Positions 16,196 through 25,349 of a stretch of DNA of 43,679 nucleotides are shown piece after piece. Source of the DNA: Sphingobacterium alkalisoli. Its GTDB lineage: Bacteria > Bacteroidota > Bacteroidia > Sphingobacteriales > Sphingobacteriaceae. A model generated the notes under the pieces. That model was not told where the DNA came from. It did no database searches and was given only the letters and a program-made list of their open reading frames with translations. The number at the start of each line of letters is the position of its first letter. The stretch's first letter is position 1. The stretch lies in the NCBI RefSeq assembly GCF_005049105.1, contig NZ_SUKA01000013.1:1-43679 (forward strand), given 5' to 3'. The translations under genes and the position numbers were made by a program.

Positions 16196-19100
16196 ATGTA
16201 TAAATTTTATAGGAAACTATTGCTAATTATGCGACTCACCACCATAATATTTATAATATCATTGATGCAGGTCAGTGCTGCCAGCATGGCCCAGCATATT
16301 TCTTTATCAGAGAAAAACGCACCGTTGTCACGTATTTTTGAGAAAATCAAAGCACAGGCTGGTGTAGATTTCATCGTCTCTACCGACGTGCTCAAAACGA
16401 CTAAGCCCATTTCTATAGAAGTGCACAACGTGCAGCTCCATGATGTGCTAAAGACAATTTTTAAAGGTCAGCAGCTTGATTACGTTGTTGAAGATAAATT
16501 TGTCGTGGTGAGCAGAAAGAAGGTAGCGCTGCGCGAGGATGTGCCCACGATGGTAGTTCCAGTTTCTCAGGATATTACCGTCTCGGGTCGTGTAGTAGAC
16601 TCCAAAGGAGCGCCGCTATTAGGTGCGACGGTGACGATCAAAGGTACGCAACGTAGGGTATTGACCAGTAGTACAGGGGACTTTGTTATCCAGAACGTGG
16701 ATGAAAGGGCTATACTGGTGATCACTTTTACAGGATATGCCAAACAAGAGGTAAAGGCTGTCCAATCGTTGGGTATGATAACGATGCAAATAGATGTCGA
16801 CGATCTAGAAGAGGTGATGGTATCGGTTAATACAGGATATCAGAAAATAAAGCCTGAGCATAGTACGGGAGCTATTGCACAGATTACCACCAAAGAGTTT
16901 GAATCCAGAATAAGCAGCAACTTTCTGGATGGACTGGTGAATCGTATGCCCGGCCTGATGATCAATAACGATGTAACCTTCAACAGTACAGTCCCTGGGC
17001 AGGGGCAGTCGAGCCGTCCGTTATTCAATATCCGGGGGATTTCGACCATGTCGGCTAACCAAAGCCCCCTTATTGTAGTTGATGGCTACCCCACTGAGCT
17101 CACATTGGATATGATAGATCCGAATGAAATTGCTTCGGTAACCATATTAAAAGATGCTGCAGCGGCGACCGTATATGGTGTGCGGGCATCGAATGGCGTC
17201 ATGGTTATTCAAAGAAAACAAGCCGATGTGGGCGCACCGAGATTTAATTTTAGAACGACGTGGGGATTGAGACCGGAAGAAAATTATAGCCGCTATCGCT
17301 GGGCCCCGAATGCATCGGAGCTTAATGCAAATTATGTACGAGAAAGACAGAATCTCAATATTGCTCCCTCCACATGGGCAACTTTATTTAACCCTGGTGT
17401 AGGTAATATCAGACGTTCTATTCCTTTCTATATACAGGCACAACTTGCTGCAGGTATTATTTCACCAGAGCAAGCGGAAAACTCATTTGCGGAACTAGCC
17501 GCCTATGATAACCTAAGTGACTATAATCGGTTGTTTTTAAGAACAGCGCTTACGCAAACGCATACCTTCAACGTATCGGGGGGCTCTCCTAGTGCATTGT
17601 ACTATATAACGGCCAACTACACCGGTAATCGCAATAATGAAATTAACAATGGCGATAGCAGATTATTACTAACTGGTCGCACTACGCTTAGGCTCTCCAA
17701 AAAATTGAGCCTAGAGCTTACCACAGAATACCAAAATCAAACTTTCAAGTCAGCCCCTATACCAGGACCTTCCGAATATGCTGGCTATGAGCGTTATGTA
17801 GATGAAAACGGCAATCCTGCTGCCATCATCTCGGCAAGCTTTGCACCGGTCTATAATAGTTATATTATGTCACGGGGCTTATTAGATCAAAATTATTATC
17901 CCCTGGCTGAGGCAAATTCTGTGAGTGATAAGACGCAGACACTGAATTATAAGACTATTGCCAATTTTACCTACAATCTTGGAAAGGGCTTTAATCTGCT
18001 ATTTGGTGGCGTGTACGAAACTTCCCGATCAGAGTATAGACACCTCGCAAATGAGGGGTCTGCAGAAGTAAATGCCTGGGTAAATAATTATACCGTTACG
18101 GCGGGGACATTTAAAAGAAATCTTCCAAACGGAGCTTTTCTGCGCCAGCAAAACGCCAGTTCAACGGGGTATACCGCACGTGCACAGCTTAACTACGACA
18201 AGCAGATTGGCAATCATTCTTTCAACGGGATAGCAGGTTTTGAGGTACGGAGCGTTCTGGATAAAGGAAATTTAGCGTCTTATTTTGGGTATAATGACCA
18301 AAGCTTACTTCAACAGCCGGTGGATTATGCATCGATATTTACGGGTTCCTCTGCTGTAAGGGGTACGTTGGTTACCTCTAATACGCTTGGTTCTTTAAAC
18401 AGCTTCTTTGATCAGATGTATAACGAAGACCGGTATTTATCGGCCTTTTCAAATCTTGTCTATTCGTATAAAAATAAATATGCTTTATCCGGAAGTATTC
18501 GTATAGATCAGTCTAACCTCTTTGGTACAGATCCGAAATATAAATACAAACCGCTATGGTCATTAGGCGCTGGATGGAACATTCATAAAGAGAGTTTTAT
18601 GGATGATATTTATTGGTTGAACCAATTAAAATTGCGCGGAGCGTTTGGCTTTAACGGAAATGTGGCCAAATTATCATTACCTCAGGTAATTGCTACATCG
18701 CAGAACAACCTTTCAAATACCCCTACGCTAACCTCGTTGGTGTTATCTTCTAATGCCAATAGTGGACTGCGCTGGGAAACGACTGAGAATTTTAATCTGG
18801 GACTTGATTTTACTGTTTTTAAGAACGTTAGCGGTAGCTTTGAATATTACACCAAGAAAACGAGTGATGTCATGGGGTCCTCGCGGGTTGATCCAACACT
18901 GGGAGCAGGTTCACCAACGTTGGGTGCAGGTTTAGCCCTCGTTAATTTTGCCACCATCCGAAACAACGGTCTGGAACTAAGTGTAAAGGCCGATTGGATT
19001 TCCAAAAGTAATTTTAACTGGAATACGGGAATCGTAGTTGCCAAAAACGACAGTAAGGTGTTAGATGTTTTCAGAACAGGCCGATACGATCCGCAAGCGC

Positions 19101-19780
19101 TCGATGCACTCGGATATGTTAACGGGTATCCCGTTGGCGCTATGTTCTCCTACAATATGACAGGATTAAATAATGAGGGCCACCCCATCATCGTCGATCT
19201 AGAAGGAACAGAGTATGTGGTGAATACCAGTTCTACAGGCCAACCGCTGACCACTGCCATGTCGAATGAAGCTTCCGGTCTTGTACAGTATTCCGGAACA
19301 ACGCTGCCAAGTATCAATGCTGGATTGAGCAACCGAATCGATGTAGGCAACTTCTATTTTTTCGCGATGATTAACTACTACGGTGGATTTAAAGTAAGAG
19401 TTCCAAGACCCACCCCATCCGATAACCGTCCTTTGGAGGGCGCGGGGAATTACTGGAGGGTTCCTGGCGACGAGCTGAAAACAGACATCCCGAACCTACT
19501 GGATTTGATTGCGACAAATCCAAGTTGGGCGTATCGCTATAACAGCAATTATGTCGTAAACGGTGATTACCTGACCATTGGTGACATTACGGTTTCCTAT
19601 CGCCTAAATGACCTTAATTTTATTAAAAAGGCAGGCTTTAGAAACTTTGAAATCAAAGCGCAGGCTTCCAACCTATATACAGTAGGTTTCAACCGCTATA
19701 ATTTTAGTATGGCGACAAAAAGTTATGCGAAGTCTTATGTCACGCCTACCTATACTCTTGGTTTGTTCACTAATTTTTAA
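16196..19780 (+). CDS. SusC/RagA-family TonB-dependent outer-membrane transporter (locus 1)
   Basis: 1194 residues. Signal peptide MYKFYRKLLLIMRLTTIIFI ends near ASMAQ; an internal ATG at 16229 is an alternative start. Domains in order: STN/secretin-like N-terminal domain (about 35-110, FEKIKAQAGVDFIVSTD to LDYVVEDKFVVVSRK) that signals to FecR; carboxypeptidase-regulatory-like domain (about 127-210, SGRVVDSKGAPLLGATVTIK); TonB plug (about 220-345, NIRGISTMSANQSPLIVVDG, IASVTILKDAAAATVYGVRA, NGVMVIQ); then a beta-barrel ending YVTPTYTLGLFTNF with the terminal aromatic residue needed for barrel insertion. It imports substrate captured by the SusD lipoprotein encoded 10 nt downstream, using TonB energy. 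Confidence 0.96.
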   Translation: MYKFYRKLLLIMRLTTIIFIISLMQVSAASMAQHISLSEKNAPLSRIFEKIKAQAGVDFIVSTDVLKTTKPISIEVHNVQLHDVLKTIFKGQQLDYVVEDKFVVVSRKKVALREDVPTMVVPVSQDITVSGRVVDSKGAPLLGATVTIKGTQRRVLTSSTGDFVIQNVDERAILVITFTGYAKQEVKAVQSLGMITMQIDVDDLEEVMVSVNTGYQKIKPEHSTGAIAQITTKEFESRISSNFLDGLVNRMPGLMINNDVTFNSTVPGQGQSSRPLFNIRGISTMSANQSPLIVVDGYPTELTLDMIDPNEIASVTILKDAAAATVYGVRASNGVMVIQRKQADVGAPRFNFRTTWGLRPEENYSRYRWAPNASELNANYVRERQNLNIAPSTWATLFNPGVGNIRRSIPFYIQAQLAAGIISPEQAENSFAELAAYDNLSDYNRLFLRTALTQTHTFNVSGGSPSALYYITANYTGNRNNEINNGDSRLLLTGRTTLRLSKKLSLELTTEYQNQTFKSAPIPGPSEYAGYERYVDENGNPAAIISASFAPVYNSYIMSRGLLDQNYYPLAEANSVSDKTQTLNYKTIANFTYNLGKGFNLLFGGVYETSRSEYRHLANEGSAEVNAWVNNYTVTAGTFKRNLPNGAFLRQQNASSTGYTARAQLNYDKQIGNHSFNGIAGFEVRSVLDKGNLASYFGYNDQSLLQQPVDYASIFTGSSAVRGTLVTSNTLGSLNSFFDQMYNEDRYLSAFSNLVYSYKNKYALSGSIRIDQSNLFGTDPKYKYKPLWSLGAGWNIHKESFMDDIYWLNQLKLRGAFGFNGNVAKLSLPQVIATSQNNLSNTPTLTSLVLSSNANSGLRWETTENFNLGLDFTVFKNVSGSFEYYTKKTSDVMGSSRVDPTLGAGSPTLGAGLALVNFATIRNNGLELSVKADWISKSNFNWNTGIVVAKNDSKVLDVFRTGRYDPQALDALGYVNGYPVGAMFSYNMTGLNNEGHPIIVDLEGTEYVVNTSSTGQPLTTAMSNEASGLVQYSGTTLPSINAGLSNRIDVGNFYFFAMINYYGGFKVRVPRPTPSDNRPLEGAGNYWRVPGDELKTDIPNLLDLIATNPSWAYRYNSNYVVNGDYLTIGDITVSYRLNDLNFIKKAGFRNFEIKAQASNLYTVGFNRYNFSMATKSYAKSYVTPTYTLGLFTNF

Positions 19781-19790
19781 AATTGTCCTA

Positions 19791-21155
19791 ATGAAGAAAT
19801 TTAAATATATAGCTACCGTACTGTTACTCTGTTTTGTGGTTCTGAGCAGCTGCGACAGATACCTGGATATTGAACCCAAGGGTAGACAATTACTCAAAAC
19901 AACCGATGATTTCGATCAGTGGTTGAACAGCCAAACACTGACTGCAGAAACACCAGCAGATAATATCCTGAACTTTATGACGGATAACATCGATTTGCCT
20001 AATATTGGTAATCCGCCGACTACACTTGCAGAATTGATCTACACCTGGGCCCCGCAGTTTACAACGGATTTGAATGAGAATACATACCTATGGGGTGAGC
20101 ACTATCAACGTATCAATCTTTTTAATACCGTGTTGTTAGGTATTGATGGTGCAGAAGGCGGAACTCCAACACAGAAAAGAAATCTAAGAGCAGAAGCTTT
20201 ATTGGGGCGTGCGCACTCCTATTTCTATTTGGTCAATGAGTATGGTAAGCCGTTCAACCCGGCAACAGCATCATCCGATCCTGCTGTACCTTACATTACA
20301 TCTGATGATGTGAGCCAGACGGTACCGCCTAGGTCAAGTGTGGCCGAAATCTATCAGCACATCATTGATGATATTACTACGGCCATTCCTGATCTACCAA
20401 CGGACAACAGTAATGCACGTTTCCGCGGTTCTAAAGCTGCTGCCTATAGTGTATTGGCGAGAGTTTATTTATACCGAAGGGAGTACGACGAAGCGCGCCG
20501 TTATGCCGAGTTGGCGCTAGACAATACGCAGGCAAACATGATTGATTTCACCAACTCCGCTACATTCCCAACAACCACCAATGTCGTATCACATCCCGAC
20601 GTTATTTATGGAAGATCATCTATCGCTTTAGGCCTGGCGTTATCGCAGGATCTAAAAGACATCTTTGCGGGCAACGATGCGAGACGAACGGTATTCTATT
20701 ATAATTTTGCCAGTCCTGCCAGAGGAGGAACCTTGTTTTATGCAGCTGCCATAACACCGGTATTCCAATTAACCAATTCGGGTACGACAGTCCAGGAGAT
20801 GCATCTAATTGCAGCCGAAGGCGCGGTTAGAGCAAACGATCTGACAGAAGCCCTTTCGCATTTAAACATCGTACGTACCAATCGGTATACCGGTAATAGC
20901 CGCACATTTGATTCAACCGATCAGGAGGTGGTTTTGAATGAGGTATTGAATGAGAGGCGACGTGAATTCCCTTTTCATGGCTTACGTTGGTTTGATATGC
21001 GGCGTCTGGATATGGAAGACAGAATGCCTACCGTAACGCGTACAAATGCACAGAATGAGGTGATTGCTACATTGGAACCAAAAAGTAGTAAATATACGTT
21101 GCAGATACCTGTACAAGTGACCGTTTATAATCCTGACATCGTACAAAATCCTTAA
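19791..21155 (+). CDS. SusD/RagB-family surface nutrient-binding lipoprotein (locus 1)
   Basis: 454 residues from ATG 19791, placed 10 nt after susC. Lipoprotein signal MKKFKYIATVLLLCFVVLSS followed by Cys (lipobox LSSC), then DRYLDIEPKGRQLL, the usual SusD opening. TPR-type helices include RAEALLGRAHSYFYLVNEYG and AYSVLARVYLYRREYDEARR. The RagB/SusD end has LNEVLNERRREFPFHGLRWF and DMRRLD. It forms the lid of the SusC barrel and binds the substrate. Substrate identity cannot be read from sequence. Confidence 0.95.
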   Translation: MKKFKYIATVLLLCFVVLSSCDRYLDIEPKGRQLLKTTDDFDQWLNSQTLTAETPADNILNFMTDNIDLPNIGNPPTTLAELIYTWAPQFTTDLNENTYLWGEHYQRINLFNTVLLGIDGAEGGTPTQKRNLRAEALLGRAHSYFYLVNEYGKPFNPATASSDPAVPYITSDDVSQTVPPRSSVAEIYQHIIDDITTAIPDLPTDNSNARFRGSKAAAYSVLARVYLYRREYDEARRYAELALDNTQANMIDFTNSATFPTTTNVVSHPDVIYGRSSIALGLALSQDLKDIFAGNDARRTVFYYNFASPARGGTLFYAAAITPVFQLTNSGTTVQEMHLIAAEGAVRANDLTEALSHLNIVRTNRYTGNSRTFDSTDQEVVLNEVLNERRREFPFHGLRWFDMRRLDMEDRMPTVTRTNAQNEVIATLEPKSSKYTLQIPVQVTVYNPDIVQNP

Positions 21156-21159
21156 AAAA

Positions 21160-22137
21160 ATGAAGAAACTCACATTTAATATATTGGCAATAGGTTTTTT
21201 TGTACTATTGCTTGCAGCTTGTAAAAAAGACGAGTCCAGACGCGAGATGCTTACAGAAGGGCGTATAACTTTTGATCTGCCTACATCTTCGGATGTCGTA
21301 CAGCAAAACCTAGATATCAAAGAAGTGTCTTTGCTTAGTATGGAAATGAAAGCAGCCCTATTAGGGGGCACATCTGCAGATCCGCATTACGTTACTTTCG
21401 CGCCGGATACCACTAAAATTGCTGCCTATAGGGAAAAGTATGGTAGCGCAGCGCTGCTACTTCCATCGTTGAATTATCTGTTTTACAAATCGACGGTAGC
21501 GATCAATGCGGGTAGCAACGTGTCAGAATCCGCCGTATTAAACCTTAGCTTCCAAAATCTGTTGAGACCGCAAAGTACCTATGTGCTTCCTTTAGCGATA
21601 ACAGCTGTGGACGGAATCATACAGGATCCCGGTACGCGGAAGGTCGTGTATTATGTCTTTAATACGGGAGATGCCCTTTATGTAGACCATGCCGGGCTTA
21701 CGGTGACAGCTACTGCCAGTTCCACGGCCGGAGCAAATACGGCAAGCAGAGCAATTGATCCAAATACGGGTACTACCTATTGGGCGAGTGCCACATCCGG
21801 CGTCTTCCCGCAGTCCCTCAACATAGATTATGCGCGGGAAGTGAGCTTTTCGGGAGTTGATATATTCTACCCTACGAGTGTCAATATAAATTACGCTACG
21901 TTAGGAGGAGACCCAACTTCTGTAAAGGTAGAAACAAGTGTCGACAACAGCACATGGATAGATCAGGGTACCTATAGCGTAGATATTAGAAACACGGCTA
22001 GAAAGCACACGATGAATTTACCTTCCCAGACCACAGCAAGGTATGTACGGGTCACCGTTTTGGATGCAGCCCCTTACGTATCAGGTACGCTGACTTTTAG
22101 CGTTGTGCTAGTGAGTGGAATTATGTTAAGAAATTAA
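21160..22137 (+). CDS. Surface lipoprotein with DUF1735-like and discoidin (F5/8 type C) domains
   Basis: 325 residues, 4 nt after susD, so translationally linked. Signal MKKLTFNILAIGFFVLLLAA with lipidated Cys (AAC) then KKDES. The N-terminal half (about 35-170) fits a DUF1735-type fold (VTFAPDTTKIAAYREKYGSA, LLPSLNYLFYKSTVAINAGS, TYVLPLAIT). The C-terminal half (about 178-325) is a discoidin-like ligand-binding domain (ASRAIDPNTGTTYWAS, SLNIDYAREVSFSGVDIFYP, ARYVRVTV). The protein probably sits on the surface with SusCD as an extra binding subunit, as SusE/F-position proteins do. It could bind glycans or peptides. Confidence 0.85.
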   Translation: MKKLTFNILAIGFFVLLLAACKKDESRREMLTEGRITFDLPTSSDVVQQNLDIKEVSLLSMEMKAALLGGTSADPHYVTFAPDTTKIAAYREKYGSAALLLPSLNYLFYKSTVAINAGSNVSESAVLNLSFQNLLRPQSTYVLPLAITAVDGIIQDPGTRKVVYYVFNTGDALYVDHAGLTVTATASSTAGANTASRAIDPNTGTTYWASATSGVFPQSLNIDYAREVSFSGVDIFYPTSVNINYATLGGDPTSVKVETSVDNSTWIDQGTYSVDIRNTARKHTMNLPSQTTARYVRVTVLDAAPYVSGTLTFSVVLVSGIMLRN

Positions 22138-22155
22138 ACTATTAATTTGAAAGTC

Positions 22156-23292
22156 ATGAATATTAAACTAATTGTAGCCTTGCTGCTCCTGCCATTTATG
22201 GCGGCAGCACAAGGAAGTTATACGATCAAGGGAAAGTTACCTGCGCTAAAAGAGGCGGCTAAGGTGTACCTTGTTTTATTGAAAAACGGAGCATGGACAG
22301 AAGTAGATTCTGTCGTGGTTAACAAGGGTAAGTTCCAGTTCAGCGGTACAGTCGAAGAGCCCCAAAATGCCATTTTGACGTTAAAGCGGCATAGTACCGC
22401 GGGATCTAGTCGTCATCGCGATTCAAAAGATTTTTTTATAGAAAATTCTGCGATTACCGTCGTAGGGACGGACTCCATCCGTACCGCAGAAGTAAAGGGT
22501 TCGATCAGCGACATCCAGAATCGGCAGCGCGAAGCGTTGATGAAACCGGTCACCGCACAAATCGTTAAATTACAAGATGTATATGGAGCCAAAGATGCAG
22601 CAGGCGAATATATTAAGCCGCTGGAAGAACGTAAGATGGCGGCAGATAGCATCCAAAAGCTAGTCGCAAAAAACAAAGAGATCAACTGGACCTTTGCAGA
22701 AAGTCATTTAGATTCCTTTATGGGGCTACATACATTCTACCTGTCTGTACTGGATAGCAAGTTTGACCCAGCGGTCGTGGAACCGTTATTCCATCGGTTT
22801 TCGGATGAGCTGAAGTCTTCGCCATTAGGCTTACGTACCGTAGAGAAAATAGAAGTCGGCAAGCGACGCCAGACAGGCATGAAAGCAACAGACTTTACTC
22901 AAAATGACGTAAATGGCAAGCCTTTTACACTTTCTTCGTTACGAGGTAAGTATGTATTGGTTGACTTTTGGGCCAGCTGGTGTGCCCCCTGCCGGGCTGA
23001 AAATCCATTCCTTGTGAAGGCATACAATGAGCTAGAAGGTAAGAACTTCGAAATTGTGGGCGTATCGCTTGACTATCCGGGCAGCGAAGCGGCATGGCAA
23101 GGGGCAATCGAAAACGACGGCCTGCCATGGATTCACGTGAGCGACCTGAAGGGATGGAAAAACGAAGTCGCTGTGATGTACGGCATCAACTCGGTACCTC
23201 AGAACCTATTAATCGATCCTAACGGGATGATCATAGCCAAGAACCTTAGAGGAGAGGCGCTATCGCAAAAATTGAAGGAACTTATTAAATAA
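22156..23292 (+). CDS. TlpA-like periplasmic thioredoxin with DUF4369 domain (copy A)
   Basis: 378 residues from ATG 22156. The signal peptide ends at AAAQG. DUF4369-like N-terminus (YTIKGKLPALKEAAKVYLVL, KGKFQFSGTVEEPQNAILTL), helical middle, then an AhpC/TSA-thioredoxin domain with DFWASWCAPCRAE (Cys276-x-x-Cys279) and a cis-Pro region GINSVPQNLLIDPNG. Such proteins are periplasmic disulfide reductases or redox relays, common as last genes of SusCD operons in Bacteroidota with unknown clients. It is followed after 6 nt by a close relative. Confidence 0.92.
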   Translation: MNIKLIVALLLLPFMAAAQGSYTIKGKLPALKEAAKVYLVLLKNGAWTEVDSVVVNKGKFQFSGTVEEPQNAILTLKRHSTAGSSRHRDSKDFFIENSAITVVGTDSIRTAEVKGSISDIQNRQREALMKPVTAQIVKLQDVYGAKDAAGEYIKPLEERKMAADSIQKLVAKNKEINWTFAESHLDSFMGLHTFYLSVLDSKFDPAVVEPLFHRFSDELKSSPLGLRTVEKIEVGKRRQTGMKATDFTQNDVNGKPFTLSSLRGKYVLVDFWASWCAPCRAENPFLVKAYNELEGKNFEIVGVSLDYPGSEAAWQGAIENDGLPWIHVSDLKGWKNEVAVMYGINSVPQNLLIDPNGMIIAKNLRGEALSQKLKELIK

Positions 23293-23298
23293 AAGAGA

Positions 23299-24432
23299 AT
23301 GATCGCTATTAAAAATATCATTACAGCATTATTGATGCTCATAGCCGCCAGCAGCATGGCGCAAGACAAGTTTGAAATAAAAGGTCGTCTTTCCGGGGTG
23401 AAGAATGCGGGCAAAGTAATTCTCACGTATGTAGACGGCCAAGGAAAAAGTGCAAGGGATAGTTCGTTGTTAAAAAATGGTCAGTTTATGTTTAAAGGCA
23501 CCACTGCTTTTGGTAATAAAGCCCAGCTCGCATTAGTGCCGCTAGAGCGAGACAGTACGCAAAAAAGAACTATGCCAGACTATCAGCAATTTTACCTTGA
23601 AAAAGGAAAGTATAAGGTGGTGGCTACTGATAGTCTGACGAAAGCACGTATCACCGGTACACAGGCACAGTCCGATTTCAATGCATATAATTTACGCACT
23701 GCGGATCTGTTGGCACAGTTCAAGGATATTTCGGATCGGTTCTCAAAAGTTTATTATGCCAAAGTAAAAGATACGGTCGCTATAAAGGCAATCCAGGCGG
23801 AAGCCCGCCCGGTACATGCACGAATTGAGGCAGTTTTAGACTCTTTTATTTTCAGCCATCCCGATTCGTACGTTACACTGGACCTGATCCTTGACAATAA
23901 AACGGCTGTAATAGACCCTGCCACATTTGGCAAATATTACGATCTACTCAGTGAGCGGGTATTGGCCAGCTTCAATGGTCAGAAACTAACGCAGAAGTAT
24001 GATAAGGCGAAGAATATCGCTATCGGAAAAGCGGTAGACTTTGAACAGCCCGATATTGAAGGCAACACCTTTAAACTGTCTTCTTTAAAGGGCAAATATG
24101 TATTGGTAGATTTCTGGGCAAGCTGGTGTGCGCCCTGTCGTGCCGAGAACCCACATTTACTAAAGACTTACAACGAGTTGAAAGATAAGAATTTTGAAAT
24201 TGTGGGCGTATCGCTTGACGAAAGTAAGGCTGCATGGCTTAAGGCTGTAGAGCAGGACGGTATGCCATGGATACAGGTTAGCGACCTTAAAGGGTTTAAA
24301 ACTGATATCGCTGTTAAATACGGTATTACCGCTATCCCACAGAATTTTCTGATCAATCCCGAAGGCGTCATTATTGCCAAAGATCTTAGAGGCGAAAATG
24401 TCAATAAGATGATTGCGTCTTATATGAAGTAA
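23299..24432 (+). CDS. TlpA-like periplasmic thioredoxin with DUF4369 domain (copy B)
   Basis: 377 residues, ATG 23299, 6 nt after copy A. Signal peptide to SSMAQD, DUF4369-like N-terminus (FEIKGRLSGVKNAGKVILTY), redox site DFWASWCAPCRAE (Cys277/Cys280), cis-Pro loop GITAIPQNFLINPEG. The C-terminal thioredoxin halves of A and B are nearly the same (NFEIVGVSLD, PWI-VSDLKG), while the N-terminal and middle parts differ much more. This suggests tandem duplication with divergence of the client-contacting part. It is the last gene of locus 1. Confidence 0.92.
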   Translation: MIAIKNIITALLMLIAASSMAQDKFEIKGRLSGVKNAGKVILTYVDGQGKSARDSSLLKNGQFMFKGTTAFGNKAQLALVPLERDSTQKRTMPDYQQFYLEKGKYKVVATDSLTKARITGTQAQSDFNAYNLRTADLLAQFKDISDRFSKVYYAKVKDTVAIKAIQAEARPVHARIEAVLDSFIFSHPDSYVTLDLILDNKTAVIDPATFGKYYDLLSERVLASFNGQKLTQKYDKAKNIAIGKAVDFEQPDIEGNTFKLSSLKGKYVLVDFWASWCAPCRAENPHLLKTYNELKDKNFEIVGVSLDESKAAWLKAVEQDGMPWIQVSDLKGFKTDIAVKYGITAIPQNFLINPEGVIIAKDLRGENVNKMIASYMK

Positions 24433-24471
24433 GCAAAAATAAAATGTACGCCTGCCTAGGTGTATGGATTA

Positions 24472-24504
24472 TACCACCGTGGTGCCCATTGTACTACGGT
24501 GGTA
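24472..24504. other. Inverted repeat at the end of locus 1
   Basis: TACCACCGT (24472-24480) and ACGGTGGTA (24496-24504) form a perfect 9-bp stem with a 15-nt loop, 40 nt after the last stop of locus 1. No U-run follows, so it is at best a Rho-assisted end or an RNA-stabilising hairpin. Confidence 0.6.
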
Positions 24505-24510
24505 AACACA

Positions 24511-24563
24511 GATTGGCTTCCTTCGGAGCTGCCTCGAGGTCGTCATCCTTCCTTACAATGACG
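24511..24563. repeat. Possible REP-type intergenic element
   Basis: Begins GATTGGCTTCCTTCGGAG and ends CCTTACAATGACG. The GATTG-CTTC ... CAATGACG frame resembles the element at 43249-43285 and a palindromic intergenic repeat that I recall from many Bacteroidota genomes. Only two loosely matching members are visible here, so the family assignment is tentative. Confidence 0.4.
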
Positions 24564-24638
24564 CGTTTTTTGTGGGTATGCATTTTTGCGATGCCAAAAT
24601 ATCTTGCCTTCGTGCTTTTAAACCATAAGTTTGTACTG

Positions 24639-24646
24639 TATATTTG
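24639..24646 (+). promoter_or_regulatory. -7 element TATATTTG before sigma factor 2
   Basis: A perfect TAnnTTTG match ending 8 nt before the ATG at 24655. If used, the transcript would be almost leaderless. No good -33 element is present, so the true promoter may lie further upstream. Confidence 0.5.
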
Positions 24647-24654
24647 TAAGACGG

Positions 24655-25254
24655 ATGGTCAACAATAATCACACTGATGAAAAGTTTTTACTGCTTCGAT
24701 TGAAAAACAGTGATGAGCGTGCATTTGAAATCCTATACAATAACTATAAAGTTCGGATTGCAGGAAATTTGTTTAAATTACTGAAATCTGACGATCTGGT
24801 TAAAGAAATACTGCAGGAACTCTTTGTCAAAATATGGGAAGTGCGAACACAGATTGATCCCGAAAAATCTTTTAAATCTTATCTATTCCGTATAGCGGAG
24901 AACCTGGTACATGATTATTTTCGAAAAGTAGCAAAAGACAAACGTCTATTGAATAAAATAGTCGCTTCGAGCTCAGAGCTCTATCTTCATATTGAGGAGG
25001 ATATGCTGACTAAAGAAGATGCTCAAAAATTGCATGAGGCCATAAACCTGATGCCCCCTCAGCGCAAAATGGTCTTTACCCTTTGTAAATTAGAAGGGAA
25101 ATCTTACAAAGAGGTGGAGGAGATTATGGGGATCAATGTTAAAACCATTAGCAGTCATATGCTGCAAGCAAACAGATTTCTAAGGACCTATTTTAGAGAT
25201 TCTTCTGCTCTCACCATTTCTGTAGTTCTAGGTGTTTTATTCAAAGGCCTATGA
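24655..25254 (+). CDS. ECF-type RNA polymerase sigma factor (locus 2)
   Basis: 199 residues from ATG 24655 (MVNNNHTDEKFLLLRLKNSD); an ATG at 24631 would precede the -7 box. Region 2: RAFEILYNNYKVRIAGNLFK and ILQELFVKIWEVR, then SYLFRIAENLVHDYFRK. Region 4: LMPPQRKMVFTLCKLEGKSY then IMGINVKTISSHMLQANRFL. It belongs to the same Bacteroidota FecI/RpoE-like group as sigma 1 but is only distantly similar to it, so the two loci are probably regulated independently. FecR follows after 95 nt. Confidence 0.93.
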   Translation: MVNNNHTDEKFLLLRLKNSDERAFEILYNNYKVRIAGNLFKLLKSDDLVKEILQELFVKIWEVRTQIDPEKSFKSYLFRIAENLVHDYFRKVAKDKRLLNKIVASSSELYLHIEEDMLTKEDAQKLHEAINLMPPQRKMVFTLCKLEGKSYKEVEEIMGINVKTISSHMLQANRFLRTYFRDSSALTISVVLGVLFKGL

Positions 25255-25349
25255 TTTTGACTGTTGTTAATAAAAATTAATTGTTAATTTTTTATTAACA
25301 GACTAAGGATTTTTTTACTTAGCTCCGTATTAGCTGTAAAAATTGAGCC

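Noticed and set aside
24444..24668. Frame of 74 codons between locus 1 and sigma factor 2
   Set aside because: It runs through an inverted repeat, a REP-like element and the sigma promoter, with no recognisable protein features.
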